Source: Fennellomyces sp. T-0311 | Lineage: Eukaryota; Mucoromycota; Mucoromycetes; Mucorales; Lichtheimiaceae | DNA: 64,000 nt | Direction of reading: 5' to 3' | Assembly (NCBI GenBank): GCA_025266875.1 | Contig: JALLLT010000003.1 | Span: 1,364,001-1,428,000 of the forward strand | Shown here: positions 1 through 10,495 of the stretch, one piece after another | Layout of the letters: every line of letters begins with the position of its first letter | How positions within the stretch are numbered: the first letter of the stretch is position 1 | The notes under the pieces: generated by a model | What the model saw: only the letters and a program-made list of their open reading frames with translations | The model's database searches: none | What the model was told of the DNA's origin: nothing | Translations under genes and position numbers: made by a program

Positions 1-471
1 AAAGAGAAAATACCATCTGTATTTAGGACGCTTGCTTTGGGATGTTGCACCAACTCAAAAAAACAAGCGCCCTAATTGGTTGGGATCTACGGACCAGCGT
101 CTCGTCTGGAACGCTGCTTGCTTCTGCGAGGAGACGCAGCGGCGGATCGATAGACAAAGAAAGCGACACGACGGCTCGCAAGAAGGAGAGAAAGCCACGG
201 ACCTCCTTGACACTGCTCTAGTCGCGAAAGTAAGGAGCCGATCCATGATGTTTGTGTGAGAGAGCTAGATATTTCTGACACCGTTTCTGGAAGACATTTT
301 TTTGCGACCTCTCTCTCTCTCCTTTTGTTTTTCTTCTTTTCTCTTTTTCTTTTCCAACTCTTTTTTTTTTGGCAACCTCTTTGGACGTGTTTCATTGAGC
401 ATTAAAAAAAAGGACCAACCTCAAGCGTGTGTGCTTTTTATTCACAGATTCCTCTGGGCGCGCAATACATT
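1..471 (+). promoter_or_regulatory. 5' flank and probable 5'UTR of casein kinase I gene
   Basis: No gene is visible here. The stretch 300-375 is a strong pyrimidine (CT/T) tract, which is common just upstream of fungal transcription starts. The downstream kinase start codon at 472 follows it by about 100 bp. Short open frames across 32-395 on both strands have no recognisable content. Confidence 0.5.
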
Positions 472-2136
472 ATGACGGCCAATCACCCCCGTCATTCGCA
501 GCGCTCTTCCACCACTGTTACCTCATCCTCGAACGTCGTTGGTGTCCATTACAGAGTCGGCCGCAAGATTGGTGAAGGAAGCTTTGGCATTATTTATGAG
601 GGTGAGTTCCGCTCTTTCTACGAAGAGAGACATTCAACTTTTTTTTGTTACTCTCCGAAACTTACAACCATTTAAATCAAAAAAAGGCACGAATCTCTTG
701 AACAATCAACAGGTGGCCATCAAGTTTGAGCCACGGAAATCTGATGCACCGCAGTTACGTGATGAATATCGAACTTACAAAATACTGTCTGGGTTGTGTA
801 TGTTACATTGTAGGGGCATTCCTGGTTACCTTGACTGATTTTTTTTTTCAATAGCCGGTATACCAACTGCATACTATTTCGGCCAGGAGGGCTTGCACAA
901 CATACTGGTAATAGATATGCTAGGTCCGAGCTTGGAGGATCTATTTGACATGTGCAGTCGACGCTTCAGTGTCAAGACCGTCGCCATGCTTGCTAAACAA
1001 ATGGTACTTTTTTTTTTCAAAAATCCTGGACGGTTGCGTGGAAACTAAAATGAGTTGCTACGGTAACAATAGATTTCGCGTGTCCAAAGTATACACGAAA
1101 AGAGTTTGATCTATCGCGACATCAAACCTGATAACTTTTTGATCGGGCGGCCGGGTACAAAGCACGCCAACACCATATACATGATCGACTTTGGCATGGC
1201 CAAGCAGTACCGCGATCCCAAGACAAAGCAGCACATTCCTTACCGCGAACGCAAGAGCTTATCGGGAACGGCGCGCTACATGAGTATAAACACACATCTG
1301 GGACGAGGTAAGCAAATGGGAAATTTCTGTCAAGCGACAGCAGCTGATGCAAGCGTAGAGCAATCGCGACGAGATGATCTTGAATCGTTGGGACATGTTT
1401 TCATGTACTTTTTACGGGGAGCGTTGCCGTGGCAGGGATTGAAAGCAGCGACAAACAAACAAAAATACGAAAAGATCGGGGAGAAAAAGCAATCGACAGC
1501 AGTGAAGGATCTGTGTGAAGGATACCCAGGTACAAGACTCGCTGTGTGTTTCTGAGATCATGCAGAACTGAATTGCTGTATTTTTTTTTTCTAGAGGAGT
1601 TTGGAATGTACTTGCAGTACTCCCGGAAGCTCGGATTCGAGGAAACACCCGATTACGATTTCTTGCGCGACTTGTTCAACCGTGTACTCAAAACCATCGG
1701 TGAAACGGATGACGGTGTGTACGACTGGATGCTGTTGAACAATGGCAAGGGCTGGGAGGTAAACTGGGTAAAAGAAACATGCTTGGCTCTTTGGGTCACT
1801 AAACAGAAAAGCGTTTTTATGCAGCACCGTTCTTCTTTACACCGCAATCAATCGGAACGACACGGTGCGGTGGCTGCACTGAACAATGCGGCGGCTGGAA
1901 ACACCGGATGGAGCAATGGCAAACGTGACACTCACCGCCATTCCAAGCGTTTAAATCATAATAATGCATATCGATCCTCACAGGGCATGATGATTAATGC
2001 CAGTCAGCCCGTAACATATCAAAATGTTGATACCAGCGCGCTGCATCACCCTGCCGGCCGAGATGCTGAATCAGTCCGAAAAGGCGGCTTCTGGTACAGT
2101 TTATGCTCCATTGTGACATGCAATGCCTGCACATAA
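472..2136 (+). CDS. YCK: Casein kinase I, YCK/CK1-gamma type, six exons
   Basis: Ser/Thr protein kinase of the CK1 family, in yeast a palmitoylated plasma-membrane kinase acting in nutrient sensing, morphogenesis and endocytosis. Exons read 472-601, 687-797, 855-1003, 1073-1307, 1359-1529 and 1595-2136, giving 445 aa. Visible motifs in order: glycine loop [17 protein letters not shown] lysine, [10 protein letters not shown], catalytic [16 protein letters not shown] (DFG), the CK1-specific [14 protein letters not shown] and [17 protein letters not shown]. The kinase core ends near [14 protein letters not shown] and is followed by a polar Asn/His/Ser-rich tail. The last residues contain three cysteines (CSIVTCNAC), plausible palmitoylation sites as in Yck proteins. 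A possible extra in-frame 48-nt intron (1759-1806, GTAAAC..CAG) would remove 16 residues just after GKGWE; the sequence alone does not settle whether it is spliced. Convergent with the MTM1-like gene. Confidence 0.93.
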
Positions 2137-2593
2137 GTTTCTCTTGCGATCTATTCCTATGCTATAGTCGAAAAGTCTCTCTTCTCTCTCTCTCTCTCTC
2201 TCTCTGCTAGGAAAACCTCTTACTTTTTTTGCCTCTCCTAATTCCTCCCGCTCCTTCCAACCGATTCCACCTTGTGCTCGTATTCATCTATGATACCAAG
2301 TAGAAAACTTCAACTGTAAAGCATCGAAACTTTCTCACCTCACGTATTTATTGTTCTGCGATTTGTTTATGTTGCAAAGTAAACATTCTGTGCTTCCAAC
2401 ATTGTAGATCGCAGTGTGCATGCATGCGGGTCTTGTGTTCCTTTTGGACAGGTATACTTTTACTGTTTATTATCAATCTCCAAAAGGAATTCTATCTTTT
2501 TCGTTCTAAAAAGCAAGCAATGCAGGGTGAGTGGGGTTTTATGTGTATGCGTGGTGGATGTGGATGTATAATGTATATATATATATGTACAGT
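2137..2593. other. Convergent 3' intergenic region (CK1 / MTM1)
   Basis: This holds the 3' ends of two convergent genes. It contains a (CT)n tract at 2176-2205 and a short (TA)n run around 2573-2586. I see no further gene. Confidence 0.6.
2176..2205 (+). repeat. (CT)n microsatellite
   Basis: Nearly uninterrupted CT dinucleotide run about 40 bp after the kinase stop codon, probably within its 3'UTR. Confidence 0.85.
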
Positions 2594-3928
2594 CTATAGT
2601 GAGGAGGACGAAGCAAATGTCGCAGTGTGTCGACGGTCTGCAAAGAACCGCTTGCCTACTTCGTAGCTGGAAATCATGATTGCGCATGACGGTGCCACTT
2701 TGACCACACGAGGCACCACGCCTAATCACACACTTGTTAGTTCTCACTCCTCATTCAACGACTCCTCACAGACAACACTTGCCTCGGAAGAATCCGCGAT
2801 ACCCTTCTTCAATTCTTGTTTTTTTAATCAAACGCCCAATCCGAGCTTCGTCTCCATGGTTTACTTGACGCTGCGTCTTGATGACATCAAATGGCGTGGT
2901 AACCACGGCAGCAAACTAAACAGAACAAAAAAAACTGTTAGTACCATGGCAGCTTGCCCTCTTCTGTCACGCACCATTCCAGAAGAAGCCCCGGCAATAA
3001 ATGAAGATTGGAAATTCGAAAGGGTATCTTGGGAAGAGCCATTGGACAGGTATTGCTTGATCTGTTCGTAACCCATCCAATAAAATGCCGAGAACGGCAC
3101 ATCTCGGAGCATCGTCGGCACCAATCCTCTCCACAAGGATACCGGACCTTCACGCTGAACCATCGCCACGATCCCACGCCATACAGCTTCATCCCAGTGT
3201 TAGCATTCTCTCCTACCCTACAATTCTACCTGTATTTACCTCGAAAGCCCTGTGCACCTTCCGCGGATTGCATGCGCGTTCTGAACAATTCGACAGGTGA
3301 AATAAACGCCGCCGCAAAGGCTAACAAAAATACAGATCAGTATTTCGCATTATCCACCATCCACTATAAATAAAAGCCTACTTCTTGCTACTCCCCCTGC
3401 CCATAATGGCGAATAGTCATGTACCGGTGTGCTAGCGAACCGCGATTGACTGATTTGGTCCCGAATGTAATCGTAACCGACAAAATATATCACTGTCGAA
3501 GGTACCGCCATGACTAATCCAGCCGAAAGACCTCTGAACAAAGCAAAAGGTCCTTCATTACGTACGATCTTGATTAAACCGTCCTAAGGTCAAAATGTTA
3601 CTCGCGCTGTCAAGCTGACTTGCTTTTTTCTGTTTTTTTTTCTCACAGTAGTCCCGTTCAAGTGTCTGTATCCAGTTGCTTCCTGACTCTGCAGTCTCGT
3701 CTTTACAACGTCCAATGGAGTCACTAGAGCATCAAAAGGTGAATCAATTCAATCAACTAGGCCGAGATCGCTTCTCTTACTTAGGACAGACGTGACCAAA
3801 GCACCAGCACAGGCCGACATCATTCGCTCGGTGGAAGACGCTTGCGTAGTTCCTGATCTGATCTTTATCTGTTCATGTTGAAACGGTGGCGAATTCTCGA
3901 TTATTTCCAGTTCAGAAGTGTCGGTCAT
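2594..3928 (-). CDS. MTM1: Mitochondrial carrier, MTM1 / SLC25A39-40 type, seven exons
   Basis: Inner-membrane carrier of the SLC25 family. The Mtm1/SLC25A39 branch is linked to mitochondrial glutathione import and manganese/iron homeostasis. Exons on the minus strand: 3928-3781, 3723-3647, 3583-3382, 3320-3240, 3186-2975, 2915-2783, 2721-2594; together 326 aa, slightly shorter than yeast Mtm1. All three carrier signatures are visible: [23 protein letters not shown] and [11 protein letters not shown]. Subfamily-typical segments include [37 protein letters not shown] and [17 protein letters not shown]. Intron 6 begins with GCAAGT instead of GT and ends in TTAG, with a CTAAC branch-like motif upstream; splicing there restores the [12 protein letters not shown] reading exactly, so it is a GC-AG intron. 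The start at 3928 gives a short polar head before the first membrane helix. Confidence 0.93.
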
Positions 3929-5521
3929 GTTTGCGTTGCAAAAAGAATCTGTGGCAAAGCAGAGAAAAAGACAACTTGAACTAGAAATAATTGAGCTTTT
4001 TGTGCTTGCTTTGCGTCGGAGAGAACTTCAAGATGAATTATTGATATCATCTGTAGCTGTTCTTGTTGGTTGAAAGTTCATGCATATCCACTCCTAACTA
4101 CAAACTGATTATGTCATATCTGATAAACAATGAACAATTGCGCATCCTTTCTCTGTTTACTGATTCTTCAATCTTACTTGACACTGCGCGGCCTTTCGGG
4201 ATGTACCAAAAAGCGTAATGTTCCAGTGTATATCTGTGCACAATACTCAATTGTTTTGGATCGTTGTTTGCAATTGCATGGTCTCTACGAGGTAATTACG
4301 CTGGAATGATGCAGAACCATAGATACAGAATGACATCACGTGACCCTTGGCATGTATGAGCTTATTCCTCCATATAGAAAAGGGTAGCATCGGAAATCTT
4401 ATGACTCATTTTGCACCATTTCTAATCACTGATACCGGCTACGATTGACATGTTGCTATAGAGATCGTAACTTGGTTGCAACTTGTCAACCGAATTTCAT
4501 ATTAGGACTTCTGTCATATCTAAAGCAACAACGGGGGAATGTCTATAGCTCAAGTAGATAGACTGTTTAAAAAGGAGCGAAACCGCATATTATAACATTC
4601 GATCGAGTGGTGCCAGTCGTTAAAGGAAGCTTTTTAATGGCCATTTGTCAACAGCGTGGTATGCTCGGAAAGGTGTATATATTTCCGGCAGCAGCTCCCT
4701 CGCTATCGGATCAGCACCGCCCGCATATACGCATCGACTGTGCATATGCTTATATATCCCTTATTTTTTGGTAGTTTTGACTACTATACCTACTAGTGCG
4801 GTATTCGTCATATGAATCCAGATCAACATTAAATGACGAGCTACTGTAAAAATTGAATAAAAGAAACCAATTGTTGTTCTACTAGATGACTAATCCTCAC
4901 TAGACTTGCCTAATATCTCGGATCCGGCGGATTCAGATGGTCCTGGGCAATTCATTAGCTGGTGATTATGTCGTTTAAAGTAGTGGATGTACTAAACCCC
5001 TTGATTCACCATGGTAGGCATAGGGCGACAAGAAAACTAGGCTTGTAATGAACTGGTTTTTTTTGGGTGTGAGTACCACTGCTTTTGTAAGTTTAGAATG
5101 TTTCAGCCGGCATGTGTTTCGATCACCTGTGTGACTATATTCAAGAGAATCATTGGTTGATCACTCGCACACAGCAATCTCTCATTTTGACCACAGAGAG
5201 ATTTTTGTCTGCACGACAATTTAGCCCATGAACTCTATATTTTGATTGCAAGCCTTCCCCCGTGCACCCAGAAAAGGCTGGGAATTAGCGGGTTGGTATA
5301 TGACTGACACCATCATCTGTATAAAACCTTATCAGTTAATATAAATTCTCTTAATTCTATGAAAAAGAAAAACACCATCGTCAAAGATATTAACTTTTTT
5401 TTTAGAAAAAAAAAAGAGGAACTGGCGATATGTAGAGACCGCACGCGAAAAAAAAATTTACAGAGAAAAAAATGAGTGAGGTGAGAGCGTGAAAAGGAAA
5501 AAAAGGGGGGTGCTAATAATT
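3929..5521. other. Intergenic region between MTM1-like and NHP6-like genes
   Basis: About 1.6 kb of AT-rich DNA with no coding-like frame. The proximal part should carry the MTM1 promoter and the distal part (5300-5521, A/T homopolymers) the NHP6 3'UTR. Nothing else is recognisable. Confidence 0.5.
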
Positions 5522-6043
5522 TCATTCTTCGTCACCACCCGCCTAAGCCTTTGTATGAGTTGGTTTTCTTGCTACGTGTTTCGGAATCAAGGTAAACTTA
5601 CCGCCAGCTTCGCTTTCTCAGCTTCATAACGCTTCTTATCTTCTTGTGCCTTTTCGACGTATGGCTTTAATAAAAAAAAAGTGTAAAATTAGCAATAGAT
5701 AATCAAGAATTATCTCGCGTTTATCATTATATTACCTTCTTTTCTTCATCAGTCATGTTCTTCCATTTATCACCAAGGATTTTGCCAATTTGACCTATAT
5801 AGATATCATGTCAGCTTTTCTACAAAAAAAAAGACCTTGGTGGCGTATATAACGCTTACCGAATGCAGCATCCGGGTTTTCCTGTTGAACTTTTGTTCGA
5901 GTTTCTTGAGAGAAGAACATGTACGCTGACAAACCGCGCTTTGGTGCATTGGGGTCCTTCTTGCCTCGCTTCTTTTTTTCGGGTGCGGCAGCAGCGGCTC
6001 GCTTGGAAACTTTGGCATCGCCACTCTTGGATTCTTTTGGCAT
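5522..6043 (-). CDS. NHP6: HMG-box chromatin protein, NHP6 type, four exons
   Basis: Small non-sequence-specific DNA-bending protein of the Nhp6/HMGB family, a nuclear partner of FACT and other chromatin complexes. Exons on the minus strand: 6043-5860, 5794-5736, 5664-5602, 5542-5522, giving 108 aa. A basic/alanine-rich head (residues 1-30) leads into one HMG box with the diagnostic [18 protein letters not shown] start, then [39 protein letters not shown] and AEKAKL. The protein ends AAGGDEE. The last coding exon is only 21 nt including the stop. Size and arrangement match the family (93-110 aa). The upstream leader contains its own intron. Confidence 0.95.
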
Positions 6044-6055
6044 ATTGACGCGTTA

Positions 6056-6130
6056 CTATTTCGCGTTATGATTGATCAAAAGAAAAAAATATTAAATCAT
6101 GTGAAAAAAAATAATATCATACGCGCTTAC
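6056..6130 (-). other. Probable 5'UTR intron of NHP6
   Basis: On the minus strand a strong donor GTAAGCG at 6130 and an acceptor AAATAG at 6056, with a TCATAAC branch-like motif, sit 13 bp before the start codon. The interval is T-rich and non-coding, as expected for a leader intron. Transcript evidence is needed to confirm it. Confidence 0.6.
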
Positions 6131-6284
6131 CTTTTGCAAAAAAAATTGAAAAAGTGAAAAAAAAAGTGAAAGCAAAGGGAAACGCCTGTGAGCTGAAGAG
6201 AAGAGTGAGAGAGAGAGTGGGCTGGGAGGGAAACGCCCCCCAGCTCATATAAGGGGGTGGGCAAAAAAAAACTTGTTGGGTCAA

Positions 6285-6348
6285 GTGTGTGTGTGTGTGT
6301 GCGTGTGTGTGTGTGTGTGTTTTGTGCGTGTGTGTGTGTGTGTGTGCG
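6285..6348 (+). repeat. (GT)n microsatellite
   Basis: Interrupted GT dinucleotide tract of about 64 bp, with GC and TTT interruptions, upstream of NHP6. Confidence 0.9.
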
Positions 6349-6489
6349 CTTAGAGCGCCCCGCGCCTGCTGACAATTTCTTTTTATTGATATTGTGCACT
6401 CATGTATGTATTTATTGCAAATATGGCGACACGTCCTCGGTAAATGTACCCAACCCGTGTACAGTAATTTCGTTAGTTCAACGCCACAG

Positions 6490-6519
6490 ATATATATGTA
6501 TATATGTATATATGTATAT
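6490..6519 (+). repeat. TATATATG short tandem repeat
   Basis: Roughly three and a half copies of an 8-bp ATGTATAT-type unit. Confidence 0.8.
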
Positions 6520-6860
6520 TTTTTAAAAAAAAAGCCGAGTAGTAGTATTCAACTATGTGTGTACGAGGAAAAAAGCGTTTATGTGTTGTGTGTGCGCATA
6601 TGGAAGACTGAGAGCAAAGGCTCCCAGTCCTATCACGCACACACACGCCCCCGACACCTAACCAGCATGCATCACAACACCAACTGCATGTTTGTGTGAC
6701 ACACGCAGTCCGCCAAGTTCACGCACCCTGATACGTTCAAGGCCATATGTTTTTTCAACACGGTTATAACTGTATTTCCCCCTTAAGCTGAAGGATATGT
6801 ATTACTCTTTTATACCTTGACTATACTCAATACTACTAATACTATTAAAAATTATTACAA

Positions 6861-8323
6861 CTACAAGCAATAGCCTGACTTAGCCAACTCTGCGGCAATA
6901 TCATCCGCGAAGGCTTTATGGACGGGATATGTGGGATGGAGATCATCTAGAACGTCTGCATGTGAGTATCGAATAACTGTCCATTTCTTATCATCTCTAA
7001 AGAGTACCTTGCCAAAAGTATCTGTAATGGAAAAGGGAAAAATTAATGTGTACTCCTTTTACTCCGAGGAGAGTCACGGAAACTTACCGATTCAATGGGA
7101 GACATTGATCGTTGTCTTTTTCATCGCAAAAATTTGCTGTATCCGTGATTCCGTACTTTGCGGCGTTATCGAGATAATAACTGAACCGTTCATGTGCGTC
7201 AATTTTGATTACTTTAACATCTTGATGTTTTCCTGTAAATGCATTGATGTTTGAATCTAGCAATGCGTTGTACCGTCCAATTCTTGGTCCAATTTTAGCC
7301 GCTTGATCACGGTATAAAGGTGATCGATCAAATGGGGGTACGTTATTAATCACAAAAGTTCGGAGGCCACCGTTGTATAAAAGCTCCTGTGCAACATAGT
7401 TTAGTTCTTTTCTGAGGCGAAAATAAAAACAATGGCGTTTGAAGCCCATACCAACTGCTGAAAATAAATTTCCACATCCTCGGTTAACAAAGCACCAATA
7501 TCAGCCTAACATCACCGGCAATTAGTAAATAGAAAAAAAGTCATGTTCAAACTCATACGTCACTTGTCTTGTTCGATTTCGCAACATCGTTAATGCTAGA
7601 TAATTTTCTTTGTTAGAACCCGTACCTATTAGTAAGGGATATATTCGTACCCAAACCATACTGCGGCAAACGCCTTGTTCCATTGAACTTTGGGCTTGAC
7701 GTAATTTTGCCATTGCTGTGTCTGAGTTTTAAAATCAGTAACTATAGGTCGCCATGGCTGAACCAGAGTCTTGTCGACAGTAGCACCGTTATACGCCACA
7801 TTGAATAAATGTCTGCGGCAGTCTTGAGGGCGACCTTCGTAGCAACCAGTAAGATATTCGTTCCAATTGGCGCCTCCCGAAGATGACTATTAAGAGCGAA
7901 CATTTATCAGCCCCTCGTTTTTACTTCATATCTATAATCTGTCTGTTGTCCCTAGAAGTGTCTCGCACATGTCTTTAAAAAAAGTAATCCCTGCTCACCA
8001 CATCTTTAAGAATTGGATTATTGGTTACTGAATCTGAGGTTTCAAAGAGACTCCAAGTAGCTAATGATCCTTGTTCTCCACCAATTGCGCTGTACGAGTC
8101 TCCAAATACGAAGCTATCAATTTTTTAAGGGGGTGTTATAGTTTGCCTGGCTTCCTGACTCTTTTTATCGTAGAGGTGAAAGGTCCTGTACTTACATAGT
8201 ATCTATGTTGACTGAACATGAATTACCCGGTCGAATACGCTTATTAGGTGTACTCAGTCCTTGTACTGATTTCACACAAGTTACGAGCAGTGAAGCTAAA
8301 AATGCCAATAAGAGGTAATGCAT
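6861..8323 (-). CDS. Secreted SGNH/GDSL-family hydrolase (lipase/acetylesterase-like), eight exons
   Basis: Predicted extracellular ester hydrolase of the SGNH superfamily. Minus-strand exons: 8323-8196, 8113-7999, 7886-7651, 7595-7559, 7505-7456, 7411-7088, 7021-7008, 6955-6861; together 332 aa. A clear signal peptide (about residues 1-22, MHYLLLAFLASLLVTCVKS) precedes block I FVFGDSYS with nucleophile Ser49. Block III is FGINDV (about 159-164), and the C-terminal catalytic pair is DDLH (Asp305, His308) in VLDDLHPTYPVH. Exon 7 is a 14-nt microexon coding for the RYFWQ segment; without it, frame and block V cannot be joined. The donor of exon 5 (7456, GTTGGT) is weak but is the only choice that keeps frame. 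The substrate cannot be told from sequence; fungal relatives include acetylesterases and phospholipase-like enzymes. Confidence 0.88.
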
Positions 8324-9688
8324 ATTTTTTATGGGAAAGAAAAAGAAAAGACACAAAGTTTAAAAGGAGCTCCTTGCTTAACAGCATCTGGTACCCTATA
8401 TATATACCTGGCGCTAAACAGAAGTACGTGTACTATCGGACATCGCATGTACTAAGGAGTCGGTGCACGTTTATAGAAATGTCCAATTTGGTACCAACAT
8501 GGGGAAGTGAAAAGAAAATCCTTTTCCTCAGTCTGGCTGTACCTGCAGGCAAACAAATGTCGTCAGAGGTATTCTGCAAGCACCTGATATATACCAGTAC
8601 TGTTTACACAATGAACTATATCTTCTATTAAAAAAGGCCTCTCTCAGTTTGCACGACTTTCATTCGGCGTTCTATTCTGCGGCCTGTTAGTAGATACCAA
8701 ATGCCGATCTATCAAGACTGCAGTATTTTATGCACATACATCACTAGCGTATGGGCATTGCCACATAATTAAATTCTTCCGTATATTTTTGGCAATGAAT
8801 TCATTTTTCGCAAGATATTTACGTTATGCAGATGTACATACCTACATGAAAAGTTTTGTGAGCTCTCCGAAACTGAAATGAATATGAAGGAATTTTGTTA
8901 TACTTTCAGTAATAATTCAATTGGTTACTCATTAAAGTAAATCCTTCTTTTGATTGCTCACTAAGATAACCTTTCTTTTGATTGCTCTTTTTTTTGCTAC
9001 GTATGCTACATGATTGTTACTGGTACTAACTTCCTGGGATCCTTTTAACCGGAATTGGTAGCATGACAAACAACGTTTTACGGACACTTGTGCTACGAAA
9101 ACAGTTAAAAAAGAGAACGCAAATGTATCCGGAAATATAAATTAGGCAGTAGCAGATTCAGATCTTTCGTATGATGGACTGGATTGGTCATCGTCAATAT
9201 CCAAAAGAACAACTACCGCTCTTCTGAGAAACACGACGATTTCTCCGTTTGGAAGGTTCAAATGTGGACAAAAAAAAACCATTAACCATTGAGCATTGAC
9301 CATTGAAACCATTAACGGGAAGCTTATTTGTTTTAGTACCTTGCGACCTTTTTACTTTTTTGCTCAGCGAGGTGCGTAAGTGTGGCACATGCTGCATATT
9401 TTAAGGATGCTGTACATTTTGGAATTCTGTTTATATTTACCGGATGGAGCCATAAACAGACGAACGCCTTTCAAACGTTTAGTTGTCCCAGGAACCTGTT
9501 TATGCCCAATTTTTCTTGCCGTTAAGTAGTAGTTTTACATTCTGCTACGATGTACGTGGCATCAAAAGAATGTTCGGTCGGTTTGAAACATCCATACGGC
9601 ACGGGTTTGAAGTACCTGGGCCTGAAGGAAGGCGAATCAACGGCTGAGCTAGTCTTTATTTCTCACCGAACCACCTCATGAAATGTCG
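8324..9688. other. AT-rich intergenic DNA
   Basis: No coding-like frame or RNA gene was recognised. The first few hundred bases are the upstream flank of the SGNH hydrolase. Confidence 0.5.
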
Positions 9689-9808
9689 AGCTACGTTCAA
9701 TGTTTCACGATGCCTTGCTGAAGTAATCTATTAAACGCTTAGCTACACTCAATGTTTGAACAGGTCTTACTAAAGCAATCTGTCAAACGCTTAGCTACAT
9801 TCAATGGG
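9689..9808 (+). repeat. 52-bp tandem repeat, about 2.3 copies
   Basis: The motif AGCTAC[GA][TC]TCAATG starts at 9689, 9741 and 9793, an exact 52-bp spacing. Units one and two are complete but diverged; the third is only its first 16 or so bases. Confidence 0.8.
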
Positions 9809-10174
9809 TTACACGAGGAAGGCCATCATCAAAGCATGCCAAAGACAGACGGACCACACCACCGTAAAAATGAGAGTTGTATGGCAGCCCATGATGCTCG
9901 CCAAAAAAGTATTATATATTATATTATGGCTAGTTTTCTGTACCCTAATAGATCGTCTCTAATATTCAACAATTGAATATGGTTCCCGTCATCTGGATTC
10001 AGCAAGTGGACAATTGAAAAATTTATAGCCCAGTATAAGCTTACGGTACTTAAAAAAAATCCAGAAAACCTCCTTCCTTTTTTGGAATCGCCTTGTCCCT
10101 CACTTTCTCTATAGAGAATATTTTTTTTATATCTTTAAACTATATATTAAGTACGTCGCTAAGCTCTTTTTGTC

Positions 10175-10208
10175 ACTAATATATACATAGGGTTTCGGGT
10201 ATATTAGT
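10175..10208. repeat. Short inverted repeat
   Basis: Perfect 9-bp arms ACTAATATA (10175-10183) and TATATTAGT (10200-10208) flank a 16-base loop. It lies just before the GC-rich hairpin units. Confidence 0.6.
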
Positions 10209-10243
10209 AAGGGTACGTAAGTAACATAGAGTTTAGGTAGTTA

Positions 10244-10330
10244 GGCCGAGTCGACTCACCGTTGAGTGAGCCGAAGCGTAGCGCAGGGGCTCAATCAGTC
10301 GAGCGCAGCGAGACAGGTGACGACTCGGCC
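10244..10330. repeat. GC-rich hairpin unit 1
   Basis: The ends GGCCGAGTCG (10244-10253) and CGACTCGGCC (10321-10330) are perfectly complementary. The interior carries GAGCGCAGCGAGAC and a related GAGTGAGCCGAAGCG stretch. This GC-rich block stands out in AT-rich surroundings. Unit 2 immediately downstream has the same internal order. Confidence 0.75.
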
Positions 10331-10344
10331 ATAAGGTTTAGATG

Positions 10345-10428
10345 ACGAGCCGGCTCACCGTTGAATGACCCGAAGCGCAGTTTAGGGGCTCGTTCAGTCG
10401 AGCAAAGCGAGACAGGTGACGTGCTCGT
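10345..10428. repeat. GC-rich hairpin unit 2
   Basis: A diverged second copy of unit 1: it keeps GGCTCACCGTTGA, CCGAAGCG, TCAGTCGAGC and AGCGAGACAGGTGACG in the same order. Its terminal arms are ACGAGC and GCTCGT, different bases from unit 1 but again complementary, so the stem is preserved by compensatory change. Confidence 0.75.
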
Positions 10429-10495
10429 AACGATAATTTGATATAACGACAACGTTTGGGCTGCATCATCGTATCGCTATATAATGCGGCCACTG
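10428..10495. mobile_element. Truncated MITE, right end only
   Basis: About 68 bp aligning with the right end of the complete MITE at 53435-53606 (shared GATATAACGA, GTTTGGGCTG, ATCATCGTATCG and terminal GCGGCCACTG), followed by the target dinucleotide TA. The left end is absent: homology stops exactly where hairpin unit 2 ends. Confidence 0.75.

Larger units (their letters stand above)
6131..6860. other. NHP6 upstream region and SGNH hydrolase 3' flank
   Basis: No gene is visible. It holds the NHP6 promoter side (a TATA-like TTATATG on the minus strand near 6246-6252), a GT microsatellite and a TATATG repeat. The small open frames here are by-products of the dinucleotide repeats. Confidence 0.5.
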
